Assembly (NCBI RefSeq): GCF_000801105.2
Contig: NC_079511.1
Coordinates: forward strand, 21,971,792-22,035,791
DNA: 64,000 nt
Direction of reading: 5' to 3'
Origin: Raphanus sativus
Taxonomy: Eukaryota; Streptophyta; Magnoliopsida; Brassicales; Brassicaceae
Shown one piece after another: positions 1 to 12,000 of this stretch (position 1 is its first letter; every line of letters begins with the position of its first letter). A model generated the notes under the pieces. It had not been told where the DNA came from, did no database searches, and worked only from the letters and a program-made list of their open reading frames with translations. A program made the translations under genes and the position numbers.

Positions 1-4
1 TGTG

Positions 5-480
5 TAGCCATACATTAAGTGTGCATTCTTATATATAAACGGAGTACTAATATTGACACTAGTAAATGAAATATTAAGTGTTGTTAAGTTTCTGAGTTGC
101 TTTGTATTTTTTTCAAAAGCCACATATATTGGTTTAGGGCACCAAGAGTGACAATGCACTGTCCTCCTCATTCAATTTCATATATCTGAGTAAGAGGCAA
201 TTTTGGTGTAACTTTTGGCACAACAAAATGCAAATGTCTAGCCATACATTAAGTGTGCATTCTTATATATAAACTGAGTACTAATATTGACACTAGTAAA
301 TGAAATATTAAGTGTTGTTAAGTTTATGAGTTGCTTTGTATTTTTTTAAAAGCCACATATATTGGTTTAGGGCACCAAGAGTGACGATGCACTGCCCTCC
401 TCATTCAACTTCATATATCTGAGTAAGAGGCAATTTTGGTGTAACTTTTGGCACAACAAAATGCAAATGTCTAGCCATAC
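5..480. repeat. Two tandem 233-234 bp monomers
   Basis: The word TAGCCATACATTAAGTGTGC recurs at 5 and 239, and its first part again at 472, giving a period of 233-234 bp with a few substitutions. The same monomer is present three times at 15546-16247, where it marks the left edge of the second segmental copy. It is non-coding. The family is unknown to me. Confidence 0.9.
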
Positions 481-1068
481 ATCCATTTGCATTTCTCTTG
501 TGGTGCGACCTAAATCTCACACCTGTTTGTTTCTTTTATTTAACATTAAAGCAACCAACTTTTTCAATGGTTTCAATTGTCAAACGGATAAGTGGTAGAA
601 GAAAAATCTGTTTCGACTTTAGTACACCCGAACGTTAGGAGACGTTTTTCATCACTACCAATCTTGAATTGCGTGGGAATACAAAGAAACCATCTTTTGG
701 ATACATGCAAAGTAAATAGATTCCAGTAATGCACAGACACGTTCATTTAACATATAACGTAAAAAAATGTATATAGTAAATCAATATGTGTCATTTCTCT
801 GTTAAACAATGTGTGATGATTGTTCAATTCATTTAAAATATTTCTTTTTATAACTTTCCCAAAATATTTTACAGAAAAACTTTCCCAAAATATTAAGAGA
901 ACATCGATAAGGTTAACCACATGTATCACTCTAGTACTGATCATTTCAATATAACTCCTACATATTTTTAAACTTACAATGGTTCTTGTTTTCATTATAA
1001 ATTATTTAGATAGAAGAAACAACCTTAAAAGCCTTTAAATATAATTGTTGGAGATCAACACAACAAAA
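481..1068. other. Non-coding spacer shared by both segmental copies
   Basis: No supported gene. The whole stretch reappears at about 16248-16826 with scattered small differences, so it belongs to the segmental duplication. Short open frames here have no recognisable domain. Confidence 0.6.
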
Positions 1069-2233
1069 AAATCCACTAGACAAGTCATGGAATGTAGATC
1101 TGCTCAATGCATACATACATCCGGACGATGTTAAGATCATCAGAGGTATGGCAATCAGCCGAACTCAATGGCCTGGTTCTTATGGCTGGGCATTTACAGA
1201 ATCTGAGAAATATTCGGTTCAATCAGGAATTCGAACGGAAACCATATACCCTGATAAGGACCCAAGGATAACACCTTTTGGACCAAATATAAAACCTCTA
1301 CTGGCCTTTGCATGCAAACTAAAGTGCTCACCAAAATTGCGGCATTTTATTTGGCAAATACTATCTGGAAAATTACCAGTGTTCAAAAATTTAAAGACAC
1401 GTGGTATTGATTGTGATCTTGGATGTAATATATGTGGAGCTGAGGAAGAAACAGTGCATCATGTTCTTTTTGAATGCCCACCAGCTCTACAAACATGGGC
1501 CTTATCAAGGATACCGTCCCCCCCAGGAATCTTTCCCTCAACATCAGTTTTCACAAGTTTGGATTATCTATTCTGGAGGCTACCGAAAGAAGTGGACTCA
1601 AATTATTTTTCTTGGATTATGTGGTATATTTGGAAGAACAAAAATGATAAGATTTACACAAATAGAAATGGGAATCCGCAGGAAATACTGCGGATAGCGG
1701 AACTTGAAGAAATACTTTGGTCAGAGGCACAATTATTGATACCAAGTCCTCATGGAAATGTTCAGTCTCCTACCGATTGGCAAACTTTGGGATCAACCAG
1801 GGTATGTTTTGTCGATGGATCTTGGAAGGAACAAGATGTATTTACTGGACAGGGGTGGTATTGCCGACAGATAGATTCAGAGGACAAGATGATGGGGGCG
1901 ATGAATCTCCGACGTAGCCTATCTCCTTTACACGCAGAATGTGAAGCGCTGATTTGGGCAAATGAATGCATGAAGACCCTGCAGTTCTCAGATGTGGTTT
2001 TTGCTATGAATTTTTTTCAACTGGTGAAGATGGTGTCCTCACCTGAAAAATGGCCAGAATTCACTACGCGTATGGAGGAATTTCGCCGAAGTAAGACTTT
2101 CTTTCCAAATTTCAATATCCGACATATTCCAAGAGCACAAAACACAATGGCGGACAAGCATGCACATGGGGCAAGGAGTTCACCTTCAACTATGTTATAT
2201 GTCGATTCGATACCTCCGGTTTGGCTTTCTTGA
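1069..2233 (+). pseudogene. 5'-truncated LINE ORF2 3' end: zinc-binding domain plus RNase H
   Basis: A continuous 361-codon frame opens at the ATG at 1148, and LINE-like coding homology (KNPLDKSWNVDLL) starts about 80 bases earlier. The product resembles the C-terminus of plant L1-type ORF2. It has a zf-RVT zinc-binding domain (C93, C96, H105, C110 in CNICGAEEETVHHVLFEC), then a plant RNase H domain with D223 in CFVDGSW and E264 in HAECEAL. The third catalytic position is N288, where the sister copy at 17317-18009 keeps Asp, so RNase H is probably dead. There is no reverse transcriptase, so this is a non-mobile fragment. It lies head to head with a related fragment on the other strand. Confidence 0.85.
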
Positions 2234-2559
2234 CCGGCGGAATCACGTTAGAGTAGCTTATTGTTGTCAAAAAAGAAATTATTGGAGAAAGACCAAATAC
2301 AAAGAATATCAGTCTCTTTCTAGAGAAATTGTTTTAAAATACCATAATTTAAATACCATTTTTAAATCCCATGAATAGAAAATATACTAATATTCTAGTT
2401 TACGCTTTATTGAATATTGTTTAGGCTTTAGTATTAAGGGGTTGGGGTTGAGTTTATAAATGTTCTATAAACATTTAGAAAAATTAGCTTACTGTTATTT
2501 TATCACAAATTTAGAGTATTTATTAAAATAGTCATTTTTTTACAACAATATGGTTAATC

Positions 2560-3764
2560 GCTTAAGAGACCACCAGTTCAGATAGCCAAACCGAAGGTAG
2601 GAAATCGACATTAACATAGCTGAAGGTGAACTCCTCGCATCGCGTGCAAACTTGTCCGCCATTGTGTTTTGTGTCTTTCGAATATGTCTGATCTTGAAGG
2701 TAGGGAAGAAGGTCTTACTGCGAGAAAATTCTTACATATGTGTAGCAAAAGCTGACCATTCGTCAGGTGAAAACACCATCTTCACCAGTTGAGAACAATC
2801 CGTTGCAAATACTACGTCTGAGAATTGCAGATTCTTCATGCACTTCATCGCCCAAATCAAGGCTTCACATTCCGCATGTAAAGGTGATAGGCTTCTTCGA
2901 AGATTCATTGTCCCCATCATAACATCCTCAGAATCCATTTTCCGGCAATACCAACCCTGTCCTGTGTAAATATCTTGCTCCCTCCAACCTCCATCGACAA
3001 AGCAGATTCTGGTATCCTCCATATACTGCCAGTTAATCTCTGTCTGGAATTGTCCCTGATTTTTCTGTAATAATAGTTGCGCGTCCGCCGAAAGTGTGCC
3101 TTCAACTTCCGCTCGACGCAGGACTTCATGAGGGTTCCCATTTTTATTCTGATAAATTTTATCATTTCTGTTTTTCCATATATACCATAAAATCCATGGA
3201 AAATAATCAGAATCTACCTCCTTTGGCAATCTCCAAAAAAGGTAATCTAGACTAGTGAAAACCGATGATGATCGGAAAATTCCAAGAAGAGAAGGGATCC
3301 GAGATAAAGCCCACGTTTGCAACGTTGAAGGGCATTCAAAGAGAATATGGTTTACGGTTTCCTTCTCTGCACAACAAATACTACACCATAGGTCACATTG
3401 TATACCATGTGCATAAGATTCTTTGCTACTGGCAGAGTTTCCGATAATACTTGCCAATCAAAATTCCTTAATTTTGGAGAGAAATTAAGTTTCCATGCAA
3501 ACGCCAATAGAAGTTTAATACTCGGACCATGTCTTATCACCCTAGGTCCCTTATCTGGATAAGACGACTCAGTTTGTAACCTGATTTAACCGAATATTTC
3601 CCAGATTCTGTAAACATCCATCCATACATATCTGGCCTTTGTGTCCTGCTAACTTCCAAACCTCGAATAGTCTTCACATCGTCTTGATGGAAATACTCAT
3701 TAAGCAAATCCATATTCCAAAAACGGTCGATCGGATTGATGAGATCGTCCACCACAAGAGACAT
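2560..3764 (-). pseudogene. LINE ORF2 3' fragment, inverted relative to the upstream one
   Basis: Minus-strand frames give the same domain order as the plus-strand fragment: DRFWNMDLLNEYFHQDDV, a zinc-binding domain (NHILFEC) and RNase H (CFVDGGW, HAECEAL, VVFATDCSQLV). All three visible RNase H acidic residues are kept. The frame breaks near 3540 and 3430, and again before the C-terminal ADK segment, so it is not translatable as one protein. With the fragment at 1069-2233 it forms an imperfect inverted repeat of about 1.2 kb arms around a spacer of roughly 0.3 kb. The arms are related but clearly diverged, so they are two separate LINE relics rather than a recent inverted copy. Confidence 0.8.
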
Positions 3765-4716
3765 GTTTAATTGAAATTTTATTAATTGTCATTCATTATT
3801 GTACATCATTAAGAAAAATAGTCATTCATTAATAGTAAATATTGAAAATTTGTATCAAACTTGTGGTAGAATTAAATTTTTCTTATTTATATTAAAAATT
3901 GAAATACTGCCACAAGGTAAAAATGCTATATGTAATCATATTTTCAAGATGATTGCAGTAGTTTTTCAATAAACATGACACTAATATTGTCTTTTACTGC
4001 GAAGTTAGATAGTCAAGTTAAACATTAACTATTTTAAAGAGATGCCTATATTTTAAGTAGTTCACTGTAAATATAAAATAATGGGTGTCAGTAAAATTTT
4101 AAGAAAATTTGGTCAGTTTTAGAAAAACTGTTATTTCTCAGAAATTTAGTAGTCATCCAACTTATATACTTGATGTGTATTTCTAAATTAAATAAAAATC
4201 TCAGAATAATAAATGTTTTCAGATTCTGTTTTCGGCACATATGTTATACTTTTATTCAAATTTATACAAAACAAGTATGTATTAATATCTAAGCAAGTAT
4301 AGTAGTTAATATCATTGTCAACAATGTTAAAAAATAGCATAGTCAAAACAGATATATATGATCATACATCCTCTCTGCCAACTCACCATTCAAATTGTAA
4401 GCCACACAAATTAATAGTTATATTTGTTACCTTATGCTCTTAAATTTGTAACGTTTATGCTAGACTGTATTTCAACTGAACTCTTCTTTATTTACAGAAA
4501 TTAGGTATATAGTTCCAAAACAGTCAGCACTAATAAAAACCATTTTGCATTGTTTTACAAGTGTCAAAATATATTAAGATTCCATATTTCATCCTTTTTG
4601 CTCACACATATCATGATATCTCAGTGTCCTCATATATACTCGATAACAACACAATTAATGAACATCTCTCGATAACACAAAATAGAAAAACTATCAGACC
4701 TAAAACACAAAAAGAT
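3765..4716. other. Upstream region of YUC10 copy A
   Basis: AT-rich non-coding DNA between the LINE relic and the YUC10 start codon, duplicated almost unchanged at 19517-20474. It must hold the promoter of the intact gene. TATATA-type words occur near 4634, but nothing lets me fix a transcription start. Confidence 0.4.
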
Positions 4717-7004
4717 ATGGAGACTGTAGTGGTGATTGTGGGAGCTGGACCAGCCGGTTTAGCAACATCAGTTTGTCTAAACAAACACTCAATCCCAAAC
4801 GTGATCCTCGAGAAAGAAGATATATATGCATCACTTTGGAAGAAACGATCCTACGACCGTCTCAAACTCCACTTAGCCAAAAGCTTTTGTCAGCTACCTT
4901 TCATGCCGCATGGTCCCGAAGTTCCAACCTTCATGCCCAAAAATCTTTTCATTGACTACCTTGACGCTTACGTAACCCGTTTCAAGATAAATCCTAGATA
5001 CAACCGAACTGTGAAGTTGTCAACGTTCAATATGTCCAACAACACGTGGAGGGTAGAGGCGGAAAACACAACGACCGGGGAAACCGAGGTGTACTGGTCG
5101 AAGTTTGTTGTGGTTGCGACCGGAGAAAACGGAGACCAATACATCCCGGCGGTGGAAGGGATTACTACTTTCCCCGGTGAAATTGTGCACTCTAGTATTT
5201 ACAAGTCGGGTCATAACTTTAGCGGTAAAAACGTTCTTGTAGTAGGAGGGGGAAACTCGGGTATGGAGATTAGCTATGATCTTAATAACCACGATGCTAA
5301 TACAGCCGTTCTCATTAGAACTCCAGTAAGTATTAATTCATTAATGTTCATTTGGTCTTTTGATTATTATTTTCTGAATGCATGAACGTTAAAGTTACAC
5401 ACTTCTTTTGCATGTCAAAATGTTGTTTAGAATTTGATTTTTTTTTCTAATATGAAATAATTACTCATATGCCTCTTAATTAATGATAATTGATACTTTG
5501 CCCATCATAGTTTAATATTTTTTGGATTATTGATATTGCTGATGGAAATGACATTTGACTTAGCTTAATATAATATATATCACTATATTTGGTTCCTTCA
5601 ACTTTAACAAAGAAAATAAATCTTAATTTTCTCAAAAATAATAAACGCTTAATTAGCATATACCTAAAAATCTTAAGCTTTTTTGCGTTACCATTTGTCA
5701 TTTTACAAGTTCATTCCCTAAATGTATGCAGAGACATGTACTCACCAAAGAAGAGACATATTTAGGGATGTGGTTGTTGAAGTATTTACCGGTGAAAGTG
5801 GTTGACATATTGGTAATGATGATGGCTAAAACAAGATTATTTATGTATGGAGATCCCTCCAAGTATGGGCTCCTCAGACCAAAACAAGGTCCTTTTGCAA
5901 CCAAATTCCTCACCGGCAGAACTCCAGTCATTGATGTGGGAGCTGTCCAAGAGATTCGCGAAGGCAAGATTCAGGTATCTTCCATTGTCCATCAAATTTA
6001 TATTCATATTTGTTAATTTAGTTGCATATGAAATAATTCAATAACTAAAAGATATATATAGACATATGACAAATGAGGAATTAATATATTAAAATTGCAA
6101 ACAAGAATTTTTTTTTGTAAAGGAAAAAGATAATAAAAGAAAGAAATAAAAAGGTATAAAAAGTAATGTAAATTTATGTATACATATTTCAGAAAAGACA
6201 CTGACTTCCAACATGAAAGTTTTTTTGGTTGCTAAAGAAACATCAAAGTTTCATCTTCTATATTTTTCATATCATAAGAATGAAAACCTTTNNNNNNNNN
6301 NNNNNNNNNNNNNNNNNNNNNNNNNNNNNNNNNNNNNNNNNNNNNNNNNNNNNNNNNNNNNNNNNNNNNNNNNNNNNNNNNNNNNNNNNNNTTATGTAAA
6401 ATTAGTGGAATCTGTTGCTAAAAAAAAGGAAAATTAGTGGGATCTACTTTTCCAAATTATCAAAACCAAAAGATCTATATTTTTTTTCAGTAAACAGTTT
6501 TCATTACTTTGTGTATATTTTCATTAAAACATTATCACTGTATTATATATTTTTTCCAATGAAACATGATCACTAACTATTGTTTCACTATAGGTTATTA
6601 ATGGTGGCATAGGGAGCATCGAAGGCAAGACCTTGACGTTTGAAAATGGTCTGAAGCAAGATTTTGATGCCATTGTGTTTGCAACTGGTTACAAAAGCTC
6701 TGTATGCAACTGGTTAAAGGTAATCCCCAAAACCATTTACACAAAATAAATAAAAATCACTTTAACGTAACCGATTTAATAAATATTGCGATGGTTATGT
6801 GTTCTGTAAAACTATAAACATTAGAATTATGAGTACGTGATGAAGGATGATGGTTTCCCTAAAAACCCAATGCCAAAGCATTGGAAGGGAGAGAACAATG
6901 TTTATTGTGCTGGATTTTCAAAGAAAGGAATTGCTGGAGCTGCTCAAGATGCTATGTCTGTTGCTCAAGACATCAAATCAATCTTGGAAACTGACAGATA
7001 TTAA
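4717..7004 (+). CDS. YUC10: YUCCA10-like flavin monooxygenase, intact copy A
   Basis: YUCCA enzymes use FAD and NADPH to convert indole-3-pyruvate to indole-3-acetic acid, the last step of the main auxin pathway. Four exons fit perfectly: 4717-5325, 5732-5974, 6594-6719 and 6834-7004, with all introns in phase 0. They encode 382 residues, about the length I recall for Arabidopsis YUC10. The start [14 protein letters not shown] puts the FAD-binding GAGPAG at residues 9-14. The FMO-type [11 protein letters not shown] is at 152-162 and the NADPH-binding GGGNSG at 177-182. The conserved FATGY lies in exon 3, and the protein ends SILETDRY. The longer upstream open frame from 4561 is unlikely to be coding because family members begin at METVV. 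Intron 2 contains a 100-N assembly gap. The second segmental copy of this gene (20475-22658) is broken. Confidence 0.9.
6292..6391. other. Assembly gap (100 N)
   Basis: Exactly 100 N in intron 2 of YUC10 copy A. The duplicate intron at 21728-22247 reads straight through the matching position with only a few bases, so the gap probably hides little sequence. It also warns that the two near-identical copies were difficult to assemble. Confidence 0.99.
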
Positions 7005-7115
7005 AAAAAATTGTGAAATAAAACAGGAACAAGTTCTGGTTTAGTCTTGTGTTTCATCATAGTGTTCATGTATGTTAGTGTTTTTCTGTTATGAACAATA
7101 TATGTCGTTCATTAG

Positions 7116-7121
7116 AATAAA
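7116..7121 (+). terminator. Candidate poly(A) signal AATAAA of YUC10 copy A
   Basis: AATAAA lies 112 bp after the stop codon in a T-rich context. The same word is at 22769-22774 behind copy B. Plant poly(A) signals are loose, so this is only a candidate. Confidence 0.4.
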
Positions 7122-7851
7122 AACTACATTTGATTCAGATATGTAATTAGTATTTTTTATAATAGATGTTCTTATGTTAATTTTTTTTTTTGGTGAAAAA
7201 TGTTAAGTTCTTATGTTAATGTTGACCCATATATATAAAGCTCGAACCATATCATAACTACCAATGTGAAAGCGTGCAATCTATAATTGAATCTAAAGAA
7301 CGTGTCTAAATGTTTGAAAATATAAAATAAAATAAGATTTTTTATAAATTAATTATTTTTGTACTTTATAACAAAAGCTAGTTATTTTTCTAACGTTCTT
7401 AGAAAATATGGTCTAGTCAAGACGAACAAAACAAAATATTACAAAAGTTAAGCCTCGAATTTTCACCAAATATGGTTTCTTAAAAATGATTGGATTATAT
7501 ACACTTATATCGAGTTGAACCATTTAATTTGTTTGTCGATTTAGTTTGCTTCTTCTTACTATACATACTGAGTGTTTTATGTGTCCTTTTTATAGTTTTA
7601 TGTGTTTTTTTCTATGAATGGAGATTTTTTTTCCTGAAAAGTTTGTTTGTATAACGTGAATTATTCTTTGAAATAGTATTGTATATTATAAAACTAGAGA
7701 AAATAGTACCATGATAAAGAAAAAGGATAATTAAGTGTAGTCCACCTTTTTTTAGTTCAATATGGAATATTCGGTACTATAAAATTCGAGAAGGGAAAGA
7801 CACAATGCGTAAAATTTATGTAGTATTTTTTTGATTATTTTTAGTATAGTA

Positions 7852-8054
7852 TGGAATATGTTCCTACCTTCATGCCAAAGGAATATATCATCGACTACTT
7901 TGAGAGTTACGTCACCCGTTTTGACATAAGCCCTAGATATAACCGAACTGTCAGGTTCTTAGTGTTTGATGTTTCCAACAACAAGTGGAGGGAGAAGACG
8001 TAGATAGATATATTCCGGAAGTAAGAGGGATTGAAAGTTTCCCCGGTGAAACCA
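7852..8054 (+). pseudogene. YUC10-like exon 1 fragment, truncated (copy C, left arm)
   Basis: Encodes EYVPTFMPKEYIIDYFESYV and SPRYNRTV, matching residues 69-108 of copy A. It then jumps across an approximately 70 bp deletion to DRYIPEVRG and SFPGE and stops abruptly at 8054. Neither the 5' part nor later exons are present. The right-arm counterpart at 23508 has the same 70 bp deletion but continues through later exons. The deletion therefore predates the segmental duplication, and 8054 is its right breakpoint. Confidence 0.85.
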
Positions 8055-8814
8055 ATGACATAACTTCCCGTGGTCTATTGAATCATCTTCCTCCACAAAT
8101 TTACCCAACCGTGAATTTCATTAAGTTTCAATCCATCAAAGTTCATTACATTTTTATCCATAGTGTATTCAAAGACGTAGAATGACCACACCAAATCCCA
8201 CTATTGTAACCAGACCAAAGCACACTATTGTAACCACAACAAGGTGGCAGTTTCCAAACTGTCATTAAATTTGTTTAATTACAAAAATGCTATGGGATCA
8301 CAATATCTTTGGGCATAAACCACCAGAGATCACATCGCACTGAAGAAAACCGACATATTGAAACTTTGAATTATGGAGATTCAGCACCGGATAAATGCTC
8401 TCCCATTGAGAAGAAAATATTGGCATAACAAACTAAAAAATTACCATTAGAGAGTTTGGCGACGACCGAGACAATTAGACACATAGAATCCTTATTCATA
8501 TATATAACTATACTAGAAAAGAAAAGAAACGAGAGTACAACCAACACTGGAGCCAGTGTTGAGATCTTATTTATGAAATTACTGATGTAAACTTTTGAAT
8601 TTCATAAATTGAAGGATGAAATTGAAAAAAAAAACTAAATAAGAGGAGGAGAACAGAACCACCAACAGAATACCAGTGGTCCTAGATTGATGTTGTAATT
8701 TTCACCAGAAAAAAATTGTCTTCTTGGTCGCATGCGAGAGAAAAGTAGTGGTTTTGAATGAATATATATTTAAACATTATTTATTTAAGTGAATAGACTA
8801 ATGGGATTTTTAAA
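8055..8814. other. Non-coding filler after the duplication breakpoint
   Basis: No gene recognised. Sequence here has no counterpart in the right arm; the similarity to the second copy ends at 8054. Confidence 0.4.
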
Positions 8815-9255
8815 GAGAAATACAAGATAGCGCTAAAAAGTTTGATGTCACAAATATAGACTATAAGGATCAAAATGACCAAAATGTTTCATTAAAAAAG
8901 TAAATATACACTTATATCCATTGAGATAACTAATCTAGACCTTAGAGTTTGGAGTTAAGAGGTGGAGATTTGGGATTGAGGTTTAAAATTTTATAAAATA
9001 AAAAAAGAAATTTTAAAAATTTGAAAATGAAAATTTTTAAAAATAGTTTCAAAAAATATTTTCGAATTTCAATAATAAAATTTGAAAAAATCAAAAATTA
9101 TAAAAAGCTCGAATTTGAAAACATATATTCCGAAACTATATTTTTTTATGTAAAGGTCTTTTTTTCCTACTAAATGAAACATTTTGGTCATTTTTCTTTC
9201 TAAGGTCTCTTTTGTGACAAAAACTTGAAAATAGTCTATTTTGGAGAATTGCCAC
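8815..9255. mobile_element. MITE with long imperfect terminal inverted repeats
   Basis: The left end (GTTTGATGTCACAAA ... ATGACCAAAATGTTTCATT) is the reverse complement, with mismatches, of the right end (AATGAAACATTTTGGTCAT ... TTTGTGACAAAAACTT). The interior is AT-rich and non-coding. TTTTTAAA flanks both sides (8807-8814 and 9256-9263), an 8-bp TSD that could be 9 bp with one mismatch. Size and TSD suggest a MULE- or hAT-derived MITE. The right end reads GGCAATTCTCCAAAATAG in reverse, a type I recall as common in Brassicaceae. Confidence 0.7.
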
Positions 9256-9356
9256 TTTTTAAATAGTATCCTTATTATAATATGTAAGAAGATATTTATG
9301 CGTCATATGTGAAACTAACAATTTTATTTTATTTTATTAATGTCTGAAACAAGTGT

Positions 9357-9359
<3 letters not shown>

Positions 9360-9399
<40 letters not shown>
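9360..9399. repeat. (TA)n microsatellite
   Basis: About 19 uninterrupted TA dinucleotides, just 3' (on the minus strand) of the LINE relic. Confidence 0.97.
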
Positions 9400-9403
<4 letters not shown>

Positions 9404-9459
9404 GAAGGTAAAACCAACATACTGAATCATAACTGGAAACATAGAAAGATACATCAAAT

Positions 9460-11700
9460 ATCTTAAAGGAAAGACAGCTTAGTTGTCCCTTGAAGGTTCT
9501 CTTTAGAACTTACTGTGAAGTCAAGAATGACTATCATGACCAGAAAAGATTGAAAGCATCCGTCATATAGCACAATCTTAGATATATCTCCGGTTACCGA
9601 ATTCACACATGCTTGTTTTTCTTCAAAAGAAACTGATGAGAAGGATTGACAAAGTTTTGAAATTTTCTCAAAAATAACATGTACATCGGCCATCGAGCAT
9701 GAGAAAAGATATCATCAATGGTATCCTTATGGTCTGTAGAAATGCATATGTTTTCAAAATGAAGGTCACATGCACTATTCATAACACATTTTATGCACTT
9801 TAATTCTACTATGAACCTACTTGGTGAACAAGTATACGCTTCACGAGCGTGGAACCTCATCGTGCAACTATTGTCTCTTGCAATCCATGTTGCACCATTA
9901 TGAAGGGACGCGTTCCTCCAATTTGCATGGGCATTTCATTTGATAGTATCCTTTACTGATGGAGGCCACAATTCTGACATGCCCATTGCTGGACTTTGTA
10001 GCTCCTGACCAGCATCTTGTTTAGTGACTTCAAACCACATTTTGGCATCTTCGTCAACTATCTGAACTATCTGCGAAGTAGTTTCCTGTATTGCAACAAT
10101 ATTCCAAACATTCCAAATCAACCACATAACAGAAAACACTATGCCAGTACCCACTGCATTATATATTATCTATAAGATTCATCAGGTACATTAATAGAAT
10201 GTCCTCCAAGGTTCTTGAGAAACCAGCCGCTGTTTTAGGCACAAACGACTCTAACCAGATATCCATATATGTATCACAAAGGAATATAACATGATTGATA
10301 GTATCTAGGAAAAATTTACACAATTTACAAGATGTTGCCACATAAAGTCAACGCGAATTGAGCCTATCAGCTACTTCGATGGCTCATGATAACACCGCCA
10401 TAGGAACATCTTGATCTTCGGAATTGTCACAATTTTCCAAGCTCTCCTTTTCAGTTCTATTTGTTGTTGCTCTAGTGGAGATCTGTTGGAAGAGCTACGA
10501 GCTTTCATATTGTGGGCACACCAATACCCACTTTTTATTGTGTAAGAGACATGGTTTGTATGCGCCCAAATGTATTTTTTCTTCCTGCCTCCCACATTTA
10601 GAAACAAGATCTTTCACTTCATTCTCAGGAGACAAATCTATAAACCTACCTATTCTACACTTTCCATGCTGATCTAAAAGCTCAGAAAGCAGAGGTTAAA
10701 GTTCATCGTGAGCTGTTTGTTGACTGGTCTCCAGAGTTCCTCATCAAAAATCCATTTGTCAACCCATACCAATGTAGTATAGCCTTATCATATGTACTAT
10801 ACCAAGCCTTTACAAAATAAATCCCTTCCAAACAGGATGCTCCACCAAGCGTAAGGGGGCTGGTATCCCATACATGCATCAAGAAAGATTTTTTTTTTGC
10901 ATAGTACCTTCATTTATACGCCATAGCAGCTAGACTCGTCTTTTCACTCAGGAGTTTCCATGCATGTTTCACCAGTAAGACCTGGTTGACATATTCAATG
11001 TCACAAAATCTAAGACCATCACTCTCCTTAGATTCTAAAAATTTCTTCCAAGCCACCTAGTGGATCTTTCATTCCACCGAAGGCCGACATTGCACTCATG
11101 ATTTTTTCGACAATGGTGTTTAGACAAACGAAAGCACTTCACTGCATATACATGATGATCCATCGCTATTGACTTTAGGAGTACCTCTTTACCCGCAAGA
11201 TAAATCATCTTGGTAAACCATCCATTCACTCGCTTGTTCGGTTTCTCTCCAAGAAAAACAAAGGAACTTCTGCTTGGACCCACTAAAGCATTTGGAAAGG
11301 CCTAAATATGAGCTTTCCCTCCCTCATTATCACTATTCAGTTTTCATCCAGTAACTGTTGCATAATAGGATCAACCGCATCTCCAACGTAATCGAAGATT
11401 TCTGGAAATTAATTTCCTGCCCAAACACCCTCCCACAGAGCTCTAGACAATGGAGAAATTCAGTACATTCAGCTAGTGGAGCACAAAACAAGAACAATGA
11501 ATCATCACCAAACATAAGGTGCTGTAGCGCCGGACAATTCCTCGTTAGCTTCATTCAAGTTATTTCTTCTCTCAGTTATGCTTGCTTCATAATATGAACC
11601 AGTGCATCCACACATAGAATTAATAAGAATGGATATAAAGGGTTCCCTCGAAGTATTCCACGATCTGGCACAATATGCCAAAACGGCTGACCATTCAAAC
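9460..11700 (-). pseudogene. LINE ORF2 relic: reverse transcriptase C-terminus, zf-RVT, RNase H
   Basis: Read on the minus strand, the pieces come in the correct order for a plant L1-type ORF2. HLMFGDDSLFLF at 11554-11333 is the catalytic YADD-like motif of reverse transcriptase. LGEKPNKRVNGWFTKMIYLAGKEVLLKS at 11283-11035 is the region after it. YTIKSGYWCAHN and KIKMFLWRCYHE at 10607-10371 and CKLCKFFLDTINHVIFLC at 10341-10159 form the zinc-binding domain. RFIVELKCIKC and RWPMYML at 9860-9603 form the RNase H tail. At least five frame breaks make it dead. It belongs to a different LINE family from the RNase H fragments at 1069-3764. Confidence 0.8.
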
Positions 11701-11705
11701 TTTCA

Positions 11706-12000
11706 CTTTTTATTTTTATGGTTAAATTAATAATGACATAGAAGAATATTAAGCAAAAATAAAAACAGAAAATAATGAAAATTGATGAACAACAATTGTT
11801 TTAAGCACAATTAGAATATAGTAGAATTACTGTTAACCAAAATATAACATTCCACATAAGTCAATTTAGACCATAGTCATTGTTCAATAGAGTAACTTTT
11901 AGTGATGACCAGTAAAACTAATTGAGAGAACGAAACCGAAAATACTTCCAAACAAAATTAGAAAGCAAACCCTCAACCTAAATTTTTAACGAACTTTTGG
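11706..12000. repeat. ~300 bp direct repeat flanking the higher-order array (left copy)
   Basis: Contains AATTAATAATGACATA, GAACAACAATTGTTTT and CAAACAAAATTAGAAAGC in the same order as 15130-15440 on the other side of the array. The two copies are diverged but alignable by eye. They may be outer monomers of one element or terminal repeats; I cannot decide. Confidence 0.6.

Noticed and set aside
4561..4716. 52-codon N-terminal extension of the YUC10 frame
   Set aside because: YUCCA proteins begin just before the GAGPAG motif, and the extension has no start codon of its own with supporting features; METVVV at 4717 gives the right length.
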